A stretch of 38,018 nt of DNA from Chloroflexota bacterium (GTDB taxonomy: Bacteria; Chloroflexota; Dormibacteria; Dormibacterales; Dormibacteraceae): positions 1 to 38,018 of the forward strand of contig VBEK01000005.1 of assembly GCA_005889135.1 (NCBI GenBank), given 5' to 3'. The position numbers were made by a program, and so were the translations under genes. The notes below the pieces were generated by a model, which searched no databases, was not told the DNA's origin, and worked only from the letters and a program-made list of their open reading frames with translations. Shown here in pieces: positions 1-8,017 of the stretch (the first letter of the stretch is position 1; each line of letters begins with the position of its first letter).

Positions 1-299
1 TGCCGGTCGACGTCGGCCGCTCCCGGCGCCTGGTCGACGGTGGCCTGCGCAAGGCCCTGGCGGTGCGCGACAAGCACTGCCAGTGGCCGGGCTGCGAGCG
101 TCCGGCCTCCTGGTGCGACGGCCATCACCTGGTGCACTGGGTCGACGGCGGGGAGACCAACCTCGAGAACACGGTCCTGCTCTGCAAGCGCCATCACCGC
201 ATGGTCCACGAGGGTGGATGGAAGCTGATCAAGGTCGAGGGCAAGATCGTCAGCATCGCGCCCACGGTGACGTTCGGCCTGCCGCGAGGGCCGGACTAG
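1..299 (+). CDS. HNH endonuclease-domain protein, DUF222/13E12 type (3' end only)
   Basis: The reading frame is open from base 3 and ends at TAG 297-299; the 5' part lies outside the window. The visible C-terminus is a classic HNH nuclease module: CQWPGCERP supplies the first cysteine pair, then CDGHHLVHW, an N-containing turn (TNLENTVLLC) and CKRHHRMVH. That order of Cys, His and Asn residues is typical of the C-terminal HNH domain of DUF222 (13E12-repeat) proteins, which are multi-copy in many actinobacteria and whose biological role is not established. The family normally has a helical DUF222 region upstream, which cannot be checked here. It converges on the SCP2 gene pair with a gap of only 9 bases. 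No terminal repeats or integrase lie nearby, so nothing marks it as mobile. Confidence 0.88.
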   Translation, partial: PVDVGRSRRLVDGGLRKALAVRDKHCQWPGCERPASWCDGHHLVHWVDGGETNLENTVLLCKRHHRMVHEGGWKLIKVEGKIVSIAPTVTFGLPRGPD

Positions 300-308
300 A
301 TCAAGGCG

Positions 309-758
309 CTACTGGACCGAGAAGATCCTCGTCACGGTGTTCAGCGTCGCCAGGTTGCCCAGCAGCCCGTCGATGCGCAGCTTGCGCTGGAACATCTTCG
401 ACGCCACCCCCCGCCCCACCTCGTCGTAGTACACGGGCATCCCGAACAGCCCGATCTTCAGGTTGCTCAGGTTCATCACCGTGTCCGCGTCGGTCCGGAT
501 CGTGATGTCGCGCTTTGGCTCCAGGCCGTTGTGCACGACCAGGTGACCGCGCCGGAAGTCGAGCGTGACGCCTTCGTCGATGTCCGTGACCCAGATTCCG
601 ACCCGGGCGGCCAGCGCGTTGAAGTCCTTCTGCTTCTCCGGGCGCGAAGCGACGTTGGCCTCGATCAGGCCCCCGAGCATGGACGCGAAGGCGCTGGGCT
701 CGGCGTCGGCGTAGGTGACCGGCTGACTGTTCTTGGCGCTCAGAATTCGTCGGGCCAC
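309..758 (-). CDS. SCP2-fold protein, second of an overlapping pair
   Basis: A frame of about 149 residues whose C-terminal two thirds look like an SCP2/sterol-carrier fold: LDFRRGHLVVHNG, then DITIRTDADTVMNLSNLKIGL, then RKLRIDGLLGNLATLN, the usual 'permitted lipid-sac' strand and helix order. The family binds lipids or acyl-CoA, or is fused to such enzymes; the ligand here is unknown. The frame is open far upstream, but that part is only the antisense-like shadow of the first SCP2 gene. I place the start at GTG 758, inside the end of that gene (overlap 740-758). No Shine-Dalgarno sequence is visible, so translation probably depends on coupling to the upstream gene. A frameshift that split one two-domain protein is an alternative. 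Confidence 0.62.
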   Translation of the reverse strand: MARRILSAKNSQPVTYADAEPSAFASMLGGLIEANVASRPEKQKDFNALAARVGIWVTDIDEGVTLDFRRGHLVVHNGLEPKRDITIRTDADTVMNLSNLKIGLFGMPVYYDEVGRGVASKMFQRKLRIDGLLGNLATLNTVTRIFSVQ

Positions 759-1162
759 TGGACCGGCACCCGCGTCGTGCACTCGGTCATCTCCTGCGAG
801 GCCTTGGTGTAGCGCACGATGGTCGGCAGGTCGCCCTTGAGCTTGAGCTTGCCCTGGAGCATGCCCTTCGTGGCGTCCAGCTCCCCGGTCGCGACCTGCT
901 TCCAGCGCGAGTAGGGGGCGGTGATCACGAAGTTGCACCCCTGCGCGTCCGCCGCCGTGCCGACCTTGATGTCACGCGCCTCGCCGTCGAACAGGTCCAT
1001 GACCACGCCCTTCGGCTCGGGGAAGTTCTTGTCCGGCTCGGCCTCGATGACGAGCCCGACCGTCCACTTCCAACCCTTGGCCGCAGCCTTGTAGACGCTC
1101 GACTTGTTGACCTCGTCCTTGAACTGATGTGCCCACTCGTCGGAGAAAGCCTTGACCGTCAT
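740..1162 (-). CDS. SCP2 sterol-binding domain protein
   Basis: A 140-residue protein made almost entirely of one SCP2 domain: an N-terminal helix (FSDEWAHQFKDEVN), beta strands around WKWTVGLVIEAEP and GVVMDLFDGEARDIKVG, then the characteristic DATKGMLQGKLKLKGDL near residues 95-115 and a final helix. SCP2 proteins carry sterols, fatty acids or acyl-CoAs in the cytoplasm. The start is fixed by AGGAGG at 1168-1173, five bases before ATG 1162; a GTG at 1168 overlaps the Shine-Dalgarno and is unlikely. It lies 29 bases after the MOSC gene on the same strand and overlaps the second SCP2-like gene, giving a probable three-gene unit. The lipid theme fits the divergent acyltransferase beyond the MOSC gene. 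Confidence 0.85.
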   Translation of the reverse strand: MTVKAFSDEWAHQFKDEVNKSSVYKAAAKGWKWTVGLVIEAEPDKNFPEPKGVVMDLFDGEARDIKVGTAADAQGCNFVITAPYSRWKQVATGELDATKGMLQGKLKLKGDLPTIVRYTKASQEMTECTTRVPVQWPDEF

Positions 1163-1167
1163 CTTCA

Positions 1168-1173
1168 CCTCCT
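1168..1173 (-). promoter_or_regulatory. Strong Shine-Dalgarno deciding the SCP2 start
   Basis: AGGAGG on the minus strand, five bases before ATG 1162. It is one of very few near-consensus ribosome binding sites in the window and excludes the in-frame GTG two codons upstream. Confidence 0.8.
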
Positions 1174-1191
1174 ACTCGCCGAGAAGACTAG

Positions 1192-1860
1192 CTACCCGAC
1201 GAAATCCCCGACGGCCACGCGTCCCGGCCTGACCACGCGGCAGTACATCCCCATCCGCTCGTCGTGACGCTCGACCAGCAGGCGAAGGAGTTCGGGGACG
1301 GCCTCTGTGGTGTCGGGGTCCATGGTGATGACCTTGCACCGCTCGCAGCGGTCGGTCACCTCGAGCTCCGCGTCGCCCGCGCGGATCACGCGGCCGAGCC
1401 AGCGCAGCTCCTCCTCCGGCTCGATCCCGTCGACGTAGAGGTTGGCGCGGAAGCGGCGCGGGTCGATCTCCATCCCCGCCTCCAGGGCGAAAGCCGCGAC
1501 CGAGGCGAGGTTGACGATCAGCACGTGCGAGTCGTCGAAGTTCGCGCCGGGAAGCTCGCGCAGCTCGAGCGGCCGTTGCGCCTCGACCTCGAACCGCTGA
1601 CGCAGCTCGCCGTTCAGGGCGACGCTCGAACCGTCTGGCGCCACCAGCTCGAGGTCGCCGCCGACCAGGCGTGCCCGATAGGTCATCAGCGGCGCGTGCT
1701 GCTTGATGTTGAACCACTTCCCGTCGCGGTGCGGGGAGCGGTCGATGAAGGCCCACCGCCGGTCGCCCTCCAGGCCGACCTCGGTGATCGCGCAGGACTG
1801 GAGGCGCTCGCCGGCCATCGACTTGACCGGATACCGCCACACCTCGCTCACTGTTGCCAT
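1192..1860 (-). CDS. MOSC domain-containing protein
   Basis: A 222-residue protein with an N-terminal MOSC beta-barrel signature (VWRYPVKSMAGERL, residues 7-20), an EGDRRWAFID strand, and a C-terminal MOSC core ending with DRCERCKVITMDPDT, whose cysteine region is typical of the mARC/YcbX/YiiM superfamily. MOSC proteins carry or use molybdenum cofactor with a cysteine-bound sulfur, often reducing N-hydroxylated compounds. No ferredoxin domain is attached, unlike YcbX. The start is ATG 1860, with a TANNNT-like box (TACGCT, 1871-1876) ten bases upstream. It heads the unit that includes the SCP2 genes and is divergent from the WS/DGAT gene. A molybdopterin oxidoreductase lies 4.6 kb away, so cofactor is evidently made in this cell. 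Confidence 0.85.
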   Translation of the reverse strand: MATVSEVWRYPVKSMAGERLQSCAITEVGLEGDRRWAFIDRSPHRDGKWFNIKQHAPLMTYRARLVGGDLELVAPDGSSVALNGELRQRFEVEAQRPLELRELPGANFDDSHVLIVNLASVAAFALEAGMEIDPRRFRANLYVDGIEPEEELRWLGRVIRAGDAELEVTDRCERCKVITMDPDTTEAVPELLRLLVERHDERMGMYCRVVRPGRVAVGDFVG

Positions 1861-1870
1861 GGCGACCGCA

Positions 1871-1892
1871 AGCGTACCGGCACCCTTACGAT
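1871..1892. promoter_or_regulatory. Candidate bidirectional promoter, MOSC gene / WS-DGAT gene
   Basis: The 41-base gap between the divergent starts holds TACGCT on the minus strand (1871-1876, ten bases before ATG 1860) and TACGAT on the plus strand (1887-1892, nine bases before ATG 1902). Both fit TANNNT -10 boxes serving short-leader or leaderless transcripts. No convincing -35 is seen. Confidence 0.4.
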
Positions 1893-1901
1893 GCCAAGGG
1901 G

Positions 1902-3296
1902 ATGGAGCAGGGGCCGTACCACGAGCCGCTCACGGCCAGAGACGCGTGGTTTCTCTACGCCGAGCGCCCGGAGGCGCCGCTCGACCTCGGCACCGTCTAC
2001 GTCTTCGAAGGCGGCTCGCGCGTGCCGGGCGGGCGGGGCGCTCTCGGCATCGAGGAGACGGTCGCGGAGCGGATCCACCTGGTCCCTCGGTACCGCCAGC
2101 GCATCCACCGCGTGCCTTTCAACCTCGCCCACCCGGTGTGGGTCGACGATCTCCACTTCGACCTCGGCGCGCACATCCGCCGCGAGGTCCTGCCGCCGCC
2201 TGGCGAGGGGGCGCAGCTCCGGCGGCTCGTCGCCCGCATCCTCGCCAGGCCCCTCGACAAGCGCCGGCCGCTTTGGGAGATGACGTTGATCAGCGGCCTT
2301 CACGGAGGGCGCGTCGTCCTGGTCAATCGTGCGCACCACGCGATGGTCGACGGAGTCTCCTCCCTCGACATCCTCACGCTGCTTCTCGACACCACGCCGG
2401 AGGGCTACCGTCCCGAACCGCCCGCGACGCCGTGGACGCCGCGTCCTGAGCCGTCGAACTGGCAGCTGATACGGCCGATGCTGTGGAACGTGCGCACGCG
2501 AGCTCGCGGCGAGCGCACGCGGGCGCCGGCGGTCTGGGGCACGCGCCGCCTGCCTTTGAGCGGGATGGTCAAGCTCGGCGGGACGATGGTCAGGCCGCGC
2601 CCGGACCTGTTCTTCAACCGCAAGCTCAGCCCCCAGAGGACCGGGCGGGGCCTGAAGGTCCCCCTCTCCGCCTTCAAGGCGCTGAAGGACCGTTACGGGT
2701 GCACGGTCAACGACGCCGTGCTGGCCGTCGTCGCCGAGGCGCTGCACCGCTGGTTCAGGCAGCGCGGTGAGGACGTCCCCGCGAAGGTGCGCGTGTTCTG
2801 TCCAGTGAGCGTGCGGGCCGAGTCCGCGCACGGCCGGCCCGGCAACCAGATCAGCGGCATGGTGTTCGAGCTGCCGACGAGCGACCTCTCGATCGAGGAG
2901 CGGCTCAAGCGCATCAATGTCACGACGGGCGACCTGAAGCGCACGCGGCAGGCCGTCGCCGCCGACCAGCTCGCGGGCCTCGCCGAGTGGGCGCCGCCCT
3001 CGCTGCTCGTGCTCGCCGGCCGCGTGATGTCTACGCCCCAGGCCGGCGCCAACATCAACGTCACCAACGTCCCAGGTCCGCAGTTCCCGCTCTACTCCGG
3101 CGGCGCGCAGCTGCTCGAGGTGTGGCCCTTCGCGCCGCTGTATCCGTCGATGGGCCTCGGGGTCGCGATCGTGTCCTACAACAGAGACGCGTACTTCGGG
3201 CTGAGCGCGGATCCGTCCGTGGTACCGGACGTGGAAGAGTTCACACTCAGGCTGCGGCAGGCCGCCGCAGACTGCACCGCGCTGGCCGCGACCTAG
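1902..3296 (+). CDS. Wax ester synthase / diacylglycerol acyltransferase family protein (WS/DGAT)
   Basis: A 464-residue protein of normal length for bacterial WS/DGAT enzymes, which move an acyl group from acyl-CoA to a long-chain alcohol or diacylglycerol to make wax esters or triacylglycerol at the inner membrane. The catalytic HHxxxDG motif is intact (HHAMVDG, residues 145-151), preceded by the family's RPLWEMTLI. The C-terminal DUF1298-like half shows GNQISGMVFELP and NVTNVPGPQ followed by the conserved MGLGVAIVSYN segment. I start at ATG 1902 rather than the longer frame from 1854 because the first 16 codons overlap the divergent MOSC start and a -10-like TACGAT lies at 1887-1892. It converges with the S9-FHA gene, with 10 bases between stops. 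Substrate choice (wax or triacylglycerol) cannot be read from sequence. Confidence 0.92.
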   Translation: MEQGPYHEPLTARDAWFLYAERPEAPLDLGTVYVFEGGSRVPGGRGALGIEETVAERIHLVPRYRQRIHRVPFNLAHPVWVDDLHFDLGAHIRREVLPPPGEGAQLRRLVARILARPLDKRRPLWEMTLISGLHGGRVVLVNRAHHAMVDGVSSLDILTLLLDTTPEGYRPEPPATPWTPRPEPSNWQLIRPMLWNVRTRARGERTRAPAVWGTRRLPLSGMVKLGGTMVRPRPDLFFNRKLSPQRTGRGLKVPLSAFKALKDRYGCTVNDAVLAVVAEALHRWFRQRGEDVPAKVRVFCPVSVRAESAHGRPGNQISGMVFELPTSDLSIEERLKRINVTTGDLKRTRQAVAADQLAGLAEWAPPSLLVLAGRVMSTPQAGANINVTNVPGPQFPLYSGGAQLLEVWPFAPLYPSMGLGVAIVSYNRDAYFGLSADPSVVPDVEEFTLRLRQAAADCTALAAT

Positions 3297-3306
3297 TTGA
3301 GCCGGG

Positions 3307-6300
3307 CTACGACTCGAGCGTGAACCGCAGCGTGTTCTGACCGATGGCGATCATGTCGCCGTCGGACAGCTGCTTCTCGATGACCGGCTCGCCATTGACC
3401 TGCGTGCCGTTGGTGCTGCCCAGGTCGCTGATCCAGAACGACCCCGCGCGCACCTCGATCCGGCCGTGATGGCCTGAGGTCGCCGGGTCGCCGACGACGA
3501 CGTCGTTGTCGGGGGCGCGGCCGAGGCTGACCATCTGGTTGGGCAGGGCCACGATGCGGCCGGCGAACGGGCCGGTCTCGAACGTCAGCAGGGCCGCAAT
3601 CCCTGAGCCGGAGGCGATCTCCTCGGGCGACACGGCCTGCAGCGATACGGTCCGCCTGGCGTCCGCGTTCGGGTCGGTCTGCTGCCACGCCGGGATCACG
3701 GAGGTGGCCTCCTCGAACGATCCGGGCTCGGACGGCGCTCCGTTCTCCGGGGAGGCGGGGGCCGCCGATGCCCCGCCCGAGGGCCAGGCCAACAGGGTTG
3801 CCTTGACGTCAGGCGCGGCGGCCGCAACCGGTTCGGGTTCGGGCTCGGCGGGCTCGACTTCAGGTATCGGTTCGGGCTCCGGCGTCCCGAACGCAGACAT
3901 CACCGGCTCGGCGATGGCCGACCCTGGCTCGGGCTCGGTCACGGCTGCAACGGGCTCAAGCTCAGGCTCTGGTTCGGCCGGCGTTTCAGCAGCGACAGGC
4001 TCGAGAACAGGTTCCAGCTCCGGCTCGGGCTGCGGCTCCGGCTCCGCCGGCAGCTCGAGCTCCGCCTCGACGACCGGCTGGGACTCCGCCACGGCCGGCG
4101 CCGGCTCCGCCTCGAGCTCCGGCGCGACCCCGGTCGGCGGCTCGCCGTCCGCGGGCAGGTCGGGCAGCGCCTCGGGATCGACGATCGGCGCCGCGGCGGT
4201 GGCGAACTCGGAAACCACCGGCTGGATCACCTCCGGCTCAAGCTCCGTCTCCTCTTCATTACGGGTGAGGGGCGCGGGCCCGGACAGCGCCGCCGCGACC
4301 GCTTCGGCTTCCACCGGGGGTCGGGCCACGTCTTCCTCTCCGACGGGCATCGACTCGATCGGCCTGGTCGTGATGGCGAGCGTTTTCGCCCACTCGCGCG
4401 CCGCCTCGGCGGGCACCTCCAGCGTCTGCGTCGCCTCCTCGACCGCCGGGCGCTCCGCGGACGCGGTGCCGAGGTGCTTCTGGTACCAGCCGGCGATCCG
4501 CCTCAAGCGCTCGACGCGCCGGTCAGGCCGGCCGCCGCGCGACAGGTCGTGCGACTCCTCGGGGAAGCGCACGAGCTCGGCCGTCTTGCCCAGCAGGCGC
4601 AGGGCGCCGAACATCTCTTCCGACTGCGACATGGCGCAGCGCAGGTCCATCTCGCCGGCGGTCAGCAGCAGCGGCGTGCGCACGTTCTTCACGTAGCGGA
4701 TGGGCGAGCGCCGCCAGAGCTCGTCGAGGTCCGGCCACGGTGGCGGCCCGAGCTGGAGCAGCCCCCAGAGCACGATGTCGTGCTGCGCGTATTCGCTGAC
4801 GAGGTTGGAGATCGACCGCATGGACACTGCGGCGGCGAAGCGGTCGGTCTGGCCGATGATCCAGTTCGTCATGTAGCCGCCGTACGACCCGCCGCCGACG
4901 CCCATCCTCTTCTCGTCGATGTAGCCGGTGCGGTCGATCACCTGGTCGAGCGAGCTCATCAGGTCGACGAAGTCCTTGCCCGCCCAGTCGCGCACCACGG
5001 CGCGGCGAAACGTCTCGCCGTAGCCGTCGGATCCGCGCGGGTTCATGAAGAAGACGACGAAGCCCATGCCCGCGAGGATCTGCAGCTCGTGGAAGAACGA
5101 CCAGCCGTACTGCGCATGCGGGCCGCCGTGGATCTCCATGACCGTGGGATAGACGCGGTTGGAGTCGAAGTCCGGCGGCTTGAGCACCCAACCCTCGAGC
5201 CGCCACCCGTCGGGGGCCGTGAAGTACTCCTGCTCCTGCTCGGCGATGTAGCGCTCGTGCAGCCACGGGTTGAGATCGGTCACGCGCGCCTCGGCGCCCT
5301 TCGTGAGCATGAACAGCTCGCCTGGAGCACGCGGGTCGGAGGCGCAGAACGCGGTCACACCCGACGCGATGTCGAAGTCGAAGATTCGCCGCCTGCCGCC
5401 GGCCTCCTCGCGCACGTCGCCGTCCAGGCCGACCGAGTGGAGGCTCGTCACCCCGGGACCGCTTGCGAGGAAGTAGATCCGGTCGCCTTCGCTGGACCAC
5501 TTGATCCGCGTGGCGTGGCCTGAGCGCATGTCGTTGATGACGCTGTCGTTGACCGCCAGGTCGAGGTCGGCGGTCAGGCAGCGAGGGCCGCCGCCGGCCA
5601 GCGGCACGACCCACATCCGCTCGAGCAGCCCGACGTCGAGCCCGTTGGGCGCGATGAACGCGATCAGGTCGCCCTTCGGCGACCAGATCGGCGAGCTCAA
5701 GTAGAAGCCACCACCGAGGCGTACGCGGTTCGCGCCGAGGTCGACCAGGTAGAGGTTGAGCTCGCGCTGAAGGTCTGCTCCCGGCTCGGCGTTGCCGGCG
5801 ACGACGAGGCGCGCGCTGTCCGGCGCCCAGTCGAAGTCGCTCACATCCCACGCGCCGTCGGTGAGCTGCTTGACCTCGCCGCCCTCGGCGGCGACGCAGA
5901 ACAGATGGTGGTAGCGCCCGTCGACGTAGCCGCGGCCGTCGTGCTTGTAGTCGAGGCGACGGACGACGCGCGCGACCGGCGCGCGGCGCAGCTGCTCGCG
6001 GCCCTCGGGCGGCCTCGGATCGTCGACGACCGCGCCCGCGTCCGCAAGAACCGCTCCGAGGAACGCGACGCGCTTGCCGTCGGGCGACCACTTGGGCATG
6101 CCGATGCCGTCGGCGACCGCGCTGAGCTGCTGGGCCGGGCCCCCACCCGAGACGTCGAGCACGAAGAGCTGGTCGGCCGCGCCGACCTTGCTGACGAACG
6201 CTATGCGGCGGCCGTCGGGCGACCATTCGGGCGAGTGATCGCGCAGCACTCCGCCGGTGGGCTCGACGTGCTCGGGGTCGAGCAAGCGGCGGACGACGAT

Positions 6301-6435
6301 GCGACACCGGTTCTGCCTCGAAGCCGCGTCGGCCCAGCCGACCTGATAGGCGACGCGCTCGCCGTCGGGGCTGAGACGGACGTGGTCGATCCAGCGGAAG
6401 CGGTAAAGATCTTCTGGGGTGAGCGGGTCGCCCAT
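3307..6435 (-). CDS. S9 family peptidase (acylaminoacyl-peptidase type) fused to a C-terminal FHA domain
   Basis: One uninterrupted 1042-codon frame. Residues 1-390 form a WD40/TolB-like propeller with repeated WSPDGxRIAF units. Residues 400-655 are a prolyl-oligopeptidase-type hydrolase with Ser517 in GGGSYGG, Asp597 in AGEMDLR and His629 in EESHDLS, so the triad is complete. Residues 660-940 are a low-complexity linker full of EPEPE runs. Residues 945-1042 are an FHA domain (LGRAPDNDVVVGDP, SGHHGRIEV, SDLGSTNGTQVNG), the phosphothreonine-binding fold. The family cleaves short peptides, often N-acylated ones. No signal peptide is seen, so it is probably cytoplasmic. FHA on an S9 peptidase is unusual and suggests recruitment by Ser/Thr phosphorylation. 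The start is ATG 6435. It is divergent from the molybdo-oxidoreductase. Confidence 0.93.
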   Translation of the reverse strand: MGDPLTPEDLYRFRWIDHVRLSPDGERVAYQVGWADAASRQNRCRIVVRRLLDPEHVEPTGGVLRDHSPEWSPDGRRIAFVSKVGAADQLFVLDVSGGGPAQQLSAVADGIGMPKWSPDGKRVAFLGAVLADAGAVVDDPRPPEGREQLRRAPVARVVRRLDYKHDGRGYVDGRYHHLFCVAAEGGEVKQLTDGAWDVSDFDWAPDSARLVVAGNAEPGADLQRELNLYLVDLGANRVRLGGGFYLSSPIWSPKGDLIAFIAPNGLDVGLLERMWVVPLAGGGPRCLTADLDLAVNDSVINDMRSGHATRIKWSSEGDRIYFLASGPGVTSLHSVGLDGDVREEAGGRRRIFDFDIASGVTAFCASDPRAPGELFMLTKGAEARVTDLNPWLHERYIAEQEQEYFTAPDGWRLEGWVLKPPDFDSNRVYPTVMEIHGGPHAQYGWSFFHELQILAGMGFVVFFMNPRGSDGYGETFRRAVVRDWAGKDFVDLMSSLDQVIDRTGYIDEKRMGVGGGSYGGYMTNWIIGQTDRFAAAVSMRSISNLVSEYAQHDIVLWGLLQLGPPPWPDLDELWRRSPIRYVKNVRTPLLLTAGEMDLRCAMSQSEEMFGALRLLGKTAELVRFPEESHDLSRGGRPDRRVERLRRIAGWYQKHLGTASAERPAVEEATQTLEVPAEAAREWAKTLAITTRPIESMPVGEEDVARPPVEAEAVAAALSGPAPLTRNEEETELEPEVIQPVVSEFATAAAPIVDPEALPDLPADGEPPTGVAPELEAEPAPAVAESQPVVEAELELPAEPEPQPEPELEPVLEPVAAETPAEPEPELEPVAAVTEPEPGSAIAEPVMSAFGTPEPEPIPEVEPAEPEPEPVAAAAPDVKATLLAWPSGGASAAPASPENGAPSEPGSFEEATSVIPAWQQTDPNADARRTVSLQAVSPEEIASGSGIAALLTFETGPFAGRIVALPNQMVSLGRAPDNDVVVGDPATSGHHGRIEVRAGSFWISDLGSTNGTQVNGEPVIEKQLSDGDMIAIGQNTLRFTLES

Positions 6436-6447
6436 GCCGACTGATGG

Positions 6448-6453
6448 ATGCTA
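6448..6453 (-). promoter_or_regulatory. Candidate -10 box for the S9-FHA gene
   Basis: TAGCAT on the minus strand, twelve bases before ATG 6435, in the 58-base gap to the divergent oxidoreductase gene. No Shine-Dalgarno sequence precedes the ATG. Confidence 0.35.
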
Positions 6454-6493
6454 CCAGCGCGGACGAATCCTTACATCAAGTCGGTAGCCTTCG

Positions 6494-8002
6494 GTGGTAC
6501 AACCACTCACGGTGACGCAAAGGCAGGCGGCGTGGAGCGGGTTCGGCTGGGGCTGCGTCGCCGGGGCGGCCCTGGTCGGGCTCATGTACTACTCGGTCTT
6601 CCTCGGTCTGCGGCCACTTCCCGCGCTCTTGAACGAGCCGCTGCTCTCGCTCATGCCGGGCTTCGTATTCGGGTTCCTCATCGACACGCTGCAGCACGCG
6701 GGCAAGGTGGTCGAGGAGGCCGGGTTGATCATCGCCATGGTCCTTGGGCTCGGCGTCCTCGGCGCCGCGGCCGCGGTGGCGAGCCTGCGGTGGACCACGC
6801 CATACCTTCCGTTCGCGTTCGCCGCCATCGGGTGGCTCGTCGTGTGCGCGGTGCTGCTGCCTCTGGGAGGCGCCGGCTTCCTTGGCCTCAACGACGGCCT
6901 GCCCACGCCGTTGATCTGGGCGGCGCTCTTTGCGATCTACGCGGTGATCCTGCAGTACGGCGACCAGCCCGCGAACGTCAACGTCGACCTCGGCCGCCGC
7001 CGGCTGCTCAGCACCCTGCCGCTGTCGATCGCGGCGGTCAGCGTGGGCGCTCTGGCCCTTCGCCTGACGCCGGACTGGTACGCGGCGATCTTCCTCCCGC
7101 CCGGCTCGGGACGCAGGGGGGTGTCGCCGGCGGTCACCCCGGTCGAAAACTTCTATGTGGTTTCCAAGAACTTCGTCGATCCGCAGGTCGACGGCGGGTC
7201 ATGGCGGCTCAAGGTGGCGGGGATGGTGGAGAACTCGCTTTCGCTCTCGCTCGACGACCTCCGGGGCCTGCCCGCCACCGAGCAGTACACGACCATGGCG
7301 TGCATCTCCAACCTGGTCGGTGGCGACCAGATCAGCACCGGCAAGTTCAAGGGCGTGCCGCTGCGGGACCTGATCGCGTCCGCGGGCCCGCAGGCCCAGG
7401 CAAGCTGGGTCGGCTTCAAGGCGCGCGACGGTTACACCGAGAGCCTTCCCCTGAGCGTCGTCCAGGGCTCGCCTGAGATCCTCGTCGTCTACGAGCTGAA
7501 CGACGGGCCGCTGCCGCGGAGCCACGGGTTTCCCGCCCGCGTCCTGATCCCCGGGCGCTACGGGATGAAGGCCCCCAAGTGGCTGGACGAGATCGACCTG
7601 GTGGGCGGCGAGGTGAAGGGCTACTGGGAGCAGCAGGGCTGGGACCACGACGCGGTGGTTCGGACCATGTCGCGCATCGACACGCCGGAGGACGGCGACA
7701 TCGTGCCGATCGGGACGATCGAGGTCGCCGGAGTCGCCTTCGCGGGCACCCGAGGCGTGAGCAAGGTCGAGTACTCGACGGATGGCGGCTCGCACTGGAG
7801 CGTGGCCCAGTTCGACGCGCCGCTCTCGCGGCTGACGTGGGTCATCTGGCGCGCGACGTGGACGCCGGGCTCACACGGCGCCTACACGCTGAAGGTGCGG
7901 ACGACCGACGGGGCGGGCGCGCTCCAGGACTCAGCGGAATCGCCGAGCTTCCCCAGCGGATCGAAGGGCTACCACACGGTCCACGTCAACGTGACCGGCT
8001 GA
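6494..8002 (+). CDS. Membrane-anchored molybdopterin-dependent oxidoreductase (sulfite oxidase family)
   Basis: A 502-residue protein. Residues 1-190 contain about five hydrophobic segments (roughly 17-38, 72-97, 105-128, 137-153, 172-190), the last preceded by GRRRLLSTLP. Residues 210-380 are an oxidoreductase molybdopterin domain: ENFYVVSKNF, SLDDLRGLP, then TTMACISNLVGG with Cys270 as the expected molybdenum ligand, and the conserved RVLIPGRYGMKAPKWL. The C-terminal 100 residues look like the Mo-co dimerisation (Ig-like) domain, with VEYSTDGGSHW and W-x-T-W motifs. The catalytic part should face outside, tethered by the membrane domain; the electron acceptor and true substrate are unknown, as no haem domain is fused. 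GTG 6494 is the first start; GTG 6512 is possible. The 3' end abuts a tandem repeat. Confidence 0.9.
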   Translation: MVQPLTVTQRQAAWSGFGWGCVAGAALVGLMYYSVFLGLRPLPALLNEPLLSLMPGFVFGFLIDTLQHAGKVVEEAGLIIAMVLGLGVLGAAAAVASLRWTTPYLPFAFAAIGWLVVCAVLLPLGGAGFLGLNDGLPTPLIWAALFAIYAVILQYGDQPANVNVDLGRRRLLSTLPLSIAAVSVGALALRLTPDWYAAIFLPPGSGRRGVSPAVTPVENFYVVSKNFVDPQVDGGSWRLKVAGMVENSLSLSLDDLRGLPATEQYTTMACISNLVGGDQISTGKFKGVPLRDLIASAGPQAQASWVGFKARDGYTESLPLSVVQGSPEILVVYELNDGPLPRSHGFPARVLIPGRYGMKAPKWLDEIDLVGGEVKGYWEQQGWDHDAVVRTMSRIDTPEDGDIVPIGTIEVAGVAFAGTRGVSKVEYSTDGGSHWSVAQFDAPLSRLTWVIWRATWTPGSHGAYTLKVRTTDGAGALQDSAESPSFPSGSKGYHTVHVNVTG

Positions 8003-8017
8003 GCAAGCGTCCCGCCT

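Noticed and set aside
1-299. HNH gene as part of a mobile element or homing endonuclease
   Set aside because: It matches DUF222-type chromosomal proteins; no intron, intein, terminal repeat or integrase is visible.
309-938. Full 209-codon frame as one SCP2-like gene
   Set aside because: The first 60 residues are Arg/Ala/His-rich shadow of the first SCP2 gene; SCP2-like sequence begins only after about 758.
4523-6307. 594-codon minus-strand frame overlapping the S9 peptidase in another frame
   Set aside because: Arg-rich, no motif, wholly inside the peptidase gene, which has a complete catalytic triad in its own frame.
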